50,479 nucleotides of DNA from Candidatus Woesearchaeota archaeon (GTDB lineage: Archaea; Nanobdellota; Nanobdellia; Woesearchaeales; ARS49): the NCBI GenBank assembly GCA_003599055.1, contig QZIM01000013.1, positions 1 to 50,479 on the forward strand. The letters run 5' to 3'. Made by a program: the position numbers and the translations under genes. Within the stretch, counting starts at the first letter, position 1. The number at the start of each line of letters is the position of its first letter. The notes under the pieces were generated by a model. It was not told the origin of the DNA. It made no database searches and worked only from the letters and a program-made list of their open reading frames with translations. Shown here piece after piece: positions 47,370-50,479 of the stretch.

Positions 47370-47884
47370 TTTTTCACCACGTGCTCAAAACCCGAAGGTA
47401 CCCGCAAAAATCCGCGCACCAGCAACGTTCTCGCCTCCGATTCATCCATTCCCCTGCTGGCCAGATAAAAAACCGCACCCTCATCAAGCGGCGCCACTGC
47501 CGCCGCGTGCGACGCCTGCACGTCACTTTCCTCAATCTCAAACGCGGGAAGCGCATCAACTTTCGCAGACTCATCAAGCAGCAGGAATTTCTGCACGACG
47601 CGCGTATCACACCCCTGCATTCCTTTCGGAATCACGACTTTTGCGTGCGCGCGAACCTGTTCGCCCTTTCCGACAACACCGCGCGAGGACACGTTGGAGC
47701 GCGTCCCTTTTGCCGCGTGCTCGATACGAAGCGCACTTGCAATGCCGCCGGAAACAAACACTTCCTCAACCTCAACCGAAGCGCCTTCACCCGCAAGCAC
47801 AATCCTGCGCGATGCGGACTCAGGAATATCGTGAACAAGAACCACTTTTTGCTTCTCGCCCGCACCTATCACGAGGTCCATCAT
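47360..47884 (-). CDS. sufD: SufD, half-length form
   Basis: Product is 174 residues against about 400-440 for typical SufD. It keeps the C-terminal beta-helix and helical end: VEEVFVSGGIASALRIEHAA, KGMQGCDTRVVQKFLLLDES, DVQASHAAAVAPLDEGAVFY (His of the SufB-SufD cluster interface) and LASRGMDESEARTLLVRGFL. The N-terminal half is missing and no frameshift remnant was seen before it, because its ATG overlaps the sufB stop (ATGA). With SufB and SufC it forms the scaffold complex. Confidence 0.87.
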   Translation of the reverse strand: MMDLVIGAGEKQKVVLVHDIPESASRRIVLAGEGASVEVEEVFVSGGIASALRIEHAAKGTRSNVSSRGVVGKGEQVRAHAKVVIPKGMQGCDTRVVQKFLLLDESAKVDALPAFEIEESDVQASHAAAVAPLDEGAVFYLASRGMDESEARTLLVRGFLRVPSGFEHVVKKWQ

Positions 47885-49284
47885 CCCACCGAGCCCTCCA
47901 TATCCATCTCAACGAGCTTGTTGAGCTCAACCGCGTATTCCATCGGAAGCTCCCTTGTGAACTCGCTCAAAAACCCAAGAACGATAAACGCGAGCGCCTC
48001 ACTTTCAGAAAGGCCGCGCGACATCAAATAAAACAATTCCTCCTCACCGATTTTCCCCACCGTCGCCTCGTGCGCAACAGTCGCCGACGGCTCCCCAATC
48101 AGCATTGACGGATAGGTGTCCGAGCGCGCCGCCCTATCAAGCAGCAACGCATCGCACTTCACCGACGTCTTCACCCCGCGCATCCCTTGCGGAATTCTCA
48201 CCAAACCGCGATAGGTTGCCCTCCCCGAACCCCTGCTCACTGATTTTGACACGATACGCGACTGCGTTTTTTGCGCAAGATGAATCACCTTCGCGCCCGC
48301 ATCCTGATGCTGTCCGCTTGCCGCGTACGCAACACTCAAAATGTCCGCACGCGCGCCCTCCCCTTTCAGAATAACACACGGATACTTCATCGTCAGCTTA
48401 CTTCCCAAATTGCCGTCGACCCACTCAACCACCGCATCCTTGTGCGCAACCGCGCGCTTCGTCACAAGATTATACACGTTACTGCTCCAATTCTGAATCG
48501 TAGTGTACCTCACTTTTGCGCCCTCAAGCGCGATAACTTCAACCACTGCCGCGTGCAGGCTGTCCGTACTGTACACCGGAGCCGTGCAGCCCTCGATATA
48601 GTGCAGCTCCGCGCCCCTGTCCGCAATGATAAGCGTTCGCTCAAACTGGCCGACATTCTTTGCATTAATCCGAAAATACGCCTGCAACGGAATCTTCACC
48701 TTCACATTGGGCGGAACGTAAATGAAACTCCCGCCGCTCCACACCGCAGTATTCAGCGCGGCAAACTTGTTGTCACCCGCAGGAACCACTGTTCCGAAAA
48801 ACTTTTTGAACAGCTCCGGATGCTCGTGAAGTGCCGTGTCCGTATCGGTAAAAATAACCCCCTGCCTTGCCAAATCCTCGCGCAGCTTATGGTACACTGT
48901 TTGCGACTCGTACTGCGCGCCAACGCCCCCCAAAAACTTCTGCTCCGCCTCCGGAAGACCCAAACGCTCAAACGTGCGCTTGATATCCTTTGGCACATCC
49001 CCCCAATCGTGCGCGGTCCTTTCCGCAACACTTGCATAATACGTGTACTTCTCAAAATCAATTCCGGAAAGGTCACCGCCCCACTGCGGCATTTCCTTAC
49101 TCCTGAAAATACCCAGCGCGCGCAGGCGAACATCACGCATCCATTCCGGCTCGCGCTTTACCTTTGTAATTTGCTCAACAACTTCTTTTGAAAGGCCGGG
49201 ACGCGTCTTAAAGACCAACTGCTCTTTGTCGGCAAATCCATACTTTGCCTCATACTCATTATTGATGACATTGAGCTGCGTCAT
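47881..49284 (-). CDS. sufB: Fe-S scaffold protein SufB
   Basis: Product is 467 residues, full length. De novo Fe-S cluster assembly scaffold. Seen: VGAQYESQTVYHKLREDLAR, NKFAALNTAVWSGGSFIYVP, EGCTAPVYSTDSLHAAVVEV, the catalytic Cys in GVKTSVKCDALLLDRAARS and the His in SATVAHEATVGKIGEEELFY. Start overlaps the sufC stop as ATGA. Confidence 0.96.
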   Translation of the reverse strand: MTQLNVINNEYEAKYGFADKEQLVFKTRPGLSKEVVEQITKVKREPEWMRDVRLRALGIFRSKEMPQWGGDLSGIDFEKYTYYASVAERTAHDWGDVPKDIKRTFERLGLPEAEQKFLGGVGAQYESQTVYHKLREDLARQGVIFTDTDTALHEHPELFKKFFGTVVPAGDNKFAALNTAVWSGGSFIYVPPNVKVKIPLQAYFRINAKNVGQFERTLIIADRGAELHYIEGCTAPVYSTDSLHAAVVEVIALEGAKVRYTTIQNWSSNVYNLVTKRAVAHKDAVVEWVDGNLGSKLTMKYPCVILKGEGARADILSVAYAASGQHQDAGAKVIHLAQKTQSRIVSKSVSRGSGRATYRGLVRIPQGMRGVKTSVKCDALLLDRAARSDTYPSMLIGEPSATVAHEATVGKIGEEELFYLMSRGLSESEALAFIVLGFLSEFTRELPMEYAVELNKLVEMDMEGSVG

Positions 49285-50003
49285 TGGCGCGCGTAGCCCT
49301 CCTCCTCAACCTTTACCGCAAGACGCATATCTCCCGACGCAACTATTTTCCCATCCTGCAACACGTGCACAACATCCGGCTTCAGATACTCAAGAATCCT
49401 CGGGTAATGCGTCACCACCAGCGCAGAAAAATCCGGCCCCTTCTTGCCGGTAATGACCTGCGCGAGCGCACGCAAGCTATCCACATCAAGGCCCGAATCA
49501 AGCTCATCCAAAATCACAAAAGACGGGCCGAGCGTCAAAAGCTGCAGCATTTCAGCCCGCTTGCGCTCACCGCCGGAAAACCCCGCGTTCACATCGCGCT
49601 CAACAAACGAGCGGTCAAGGCCGATTTGCGCAAGATTGGCATCAAGACGCTTTTTAAAATCAATCACGGACAATTCCGGCTGCCTTGCCTTTGCAAGCGC
49701 AAAGAGAAACTTGAACACGCTCACCCCCTCTATGCTCGGCGGCTGCTGGAAGGAGAGGAATATGCCGAGCCTTGCGCGCTCCGCAGGAGATAGGCCAAGG
49801 ATGCTTTTTCCGTCAACCAGAATATCCCCTTTGGTCACCGCATACTTCGGATGCCCCGCTATCACGAATGAGAGCGTGCTTTTCCCGCTGCCGTTTGGCC
49901 CCATCAGCGCGTGCAGCTCGCCCGGATTTATCGTCAGAGAAAGCCCGCCCAGCACCTGCTTTCCCTCAACCGATGCGTGCAAATCCCGAATTTCGATGCG
50001 CAT
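49281..50003 (-). CDS. sufC: SUF ATPase SufC
   Basis: Product is 240 residues, an ABC-type ATPase that drives SufBD. Walker A HALMGPNGSGKSTLSFVIAG, signature NAGFSGGERKRAEMLQLL, Walker B PSFVILDELDSGLDVDSL, H-loop VVTHYPRIL. Start chosen at 50003 (MRIEIRDLHASVEGKQ) with AGGTGG upstream; the ATG shares one base with the TGA of the 34-residue gene (TGATG). Confidence 0.95.
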   Translation of the reverse strand: MRIEIRDLHASVEGKQVLGGLSLTINPGELHALMGPNGSGKSTLSFVIAGHPKYAVTKGDILVDGKSILGLSPAERARLGIFLSFQQPPSIEGVSVFKFLFALAKARQPELSVIDFKKRLDANLAQIGLDRSFVERDVNAGFSGGERKRAEMLQLLTLGPSFVILDELDSGLDVDSLRALAQVITGKKGPDFSALVVTHYPRILEYLKPDVVHVLQDGKIVASGDMRLAVKVEEEGYARQ

Positions 50004-50107
50004 CACTCGCCACCTTCCTGATACCTTGAACTGCACGGAGTGCAGCCCTCATCGTACTGTTCCAGCAATTCGAGCGCTTCACGCATCTTGTCTTTCTTTT
50101 GTTCCAT
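50003..50107 (-). CDS. 34-residue CxxC microprotein in the SUF operon
   Basis: Product is 34 residues: MEQKKDKMREALELLEQYDE then GCTPCSSRYQEGGE. An N-terminal amphipathic helix is followed by a CTPC motif that could hold metal or a cluster or act in thiol exchange. AGGTG lies before the ATG; it begins eight nucleotides after the regulator gene and its TGA overlaps the sufC ATG (TGATG). Position and coupling make it a real gene despite its size. Function unknown; a role in Fe-S assembly or its sensing is inferred only from context. Confidence 0.7.
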   Translation of the reverse strand: MEQKKDKMREALELLEQYDEGCTPCSSRYQEGGE

Positions 50108-50114
50108 TACGCAC

Positions 50115-50462
50115 CTATTCAAAACACAAGTTGCAGCCCACCGGCACCTTTCCAAGCGATGCGTGCATCTGACAAATCATCCGCTCACTCCTTGCGAGCT
50201 GCAGCAACTTTTGCGTTTCCCTGGTCATTGTCTGCCCGCACGCAATTTTGCCTGCAGAATCGGCAAACGCCGCCTTGAGCTTTTCGTTAAACTGTATCTC
50301 GCTCCCGCGCTTTGCCGAAATATACTGCGAAACCGCAGCGCCGGTCACCCCAAGGAGCGCTGCGATGTCCTTTTGCGACTTTCCCTTTGCCTTCAGGCAA
50401 TGGGCAAGCTCTCTGCGAATCGCAGGAAGGATGTAAAACACCTCAATTTCCTGCGGCTGCAA
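50115..50462 (-). CDS. HTH (XRE-like) transcriptional regulator with C-terminal cysteines
   Basis: Product is about 115 residues. N-terminal QEIEVFYILPAIRRELAHCL then the helix-turn-helix GKSQKDIAALLGVTGAAVSQ and YISAKRGSEIQF, as in the archaeal COG2522 regulators. C-terminal half has four Cys (KIACGQT, MICQMHAS, GCNLCFE) suited to bind a metal or Fe-S cluster. Heading a SUF operon, it is probably an Fe-S or iron sensor that represses it, like bacterial SufR/IscR by analogy. Start is uncertain: TTG at 50462 fits the family, TTG at 50477 is also open, and the window ends two bases further. Confidence 0.75.
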   Translation of the reverse strand: MQPQEIEVFYILPAIRRELAHCLKAKGKSQKDIAALLGVTGAAVSQYISAKRGSEIQFNEKLKAAFADSAGKIACGQTMTRETQKLLQLARSERMICQMHASLGKVPVGCNLCFE

Positions 50463-50479
50463 AATACGATTAACCAAGA

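Overview
The window looks like a chromosomal segment from a small-genome archaeon, most likely a DPANN-type lineage (Woesearchaeota- or Diapherotrites-like). I cannot fix the phylum by eye. The archaeal call rests on split RNA polymerase genes (B''/B' and A'/A'') in the order rpoH-rpoB2-rpoB1-rpoA1-rpoA2-rpl30e-nusA-rps12-rps7, on RpoF/L21e/DUF655, ZPR1, archaeal TrpRS and SepF, on TATA boxes 26-29 nt before start codons (mostly leaderless transcripts), and on two tRNAs whose interruptions fold as bulge-helix-bulge introns. No rRNA, transposase, integrase or CRISPR array was seen.

Layout. 0-2 kb: information-processing genes on the minus strand (L21e, RpoF, DUF655, a zinc-ribbon protein and a 23-residue acidic microprotein with its own promoter and terminator). 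2.2-3.6 kb: a secreted/surface protein plus a Cys-rich lipoprotein-like protein. 3.6-14.5 kb: mixed housekeeping (SepF, an endonuclease V homologue with altered catalytic residues, ZPR1, a Rad50-like ATPase, BI-1 and DUF456 membrane proteins, a glycosyltransferase, a thioesterase, B12-dependent ribonucleotide reductase) and several unknown or very small genes. 14.6-24.3 kb: an interrupted class II tRNA, then the ribosomal/RNA-polymerase operon headed by an interrupted tRNA-Lys. 24.5-34.9 kb: metabolism, repair and translation genes (GNAT, short pyruvate kinase, tRNA-Asp, AlkD, RlmN, DUF255, TrpRS, flavin reductase, glutamate dehydrogenase, ferredoxin, leucyl aminopeptidase). 34.9-45.2 kb: a cell-surface island with five more members of the surface family, a second Cys-rich lipoprotein and a 1365-residue membrane-anchored solenoid protein dense in N-glycosylation sequons, interrupted by endonuclease IV. 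45.2-50.5 kb: a tightly overlapped SUF iron-sulfur operon headed by a Cys-containing HTH regulator and a 34-residue CxxC microprotein.

How it fits together. Operons are compact, with ATGA, GTGA or TAAATG junctions. First genes are usually leaderless and internal genes use Shine-Dalgarno motifs. I used this pattern to correct several starts. The strongest candidates for undescribed biology are: (1) a family of six secreted proteins sharing an AFGxxNPAVxGHSxGE-type motif just after the membrane segment, with exchangeable C-terminal parts; (2) the sequon-per-coil pentapeptide-like solenoid; (3) tRNA introns at T-loop position 59/60 in two of three tRNAs, one of which is a class II body with a Phe-type anticodon; and (4) the SUF operon's CxxC microprotein and putative Fe-S sensing regulator.
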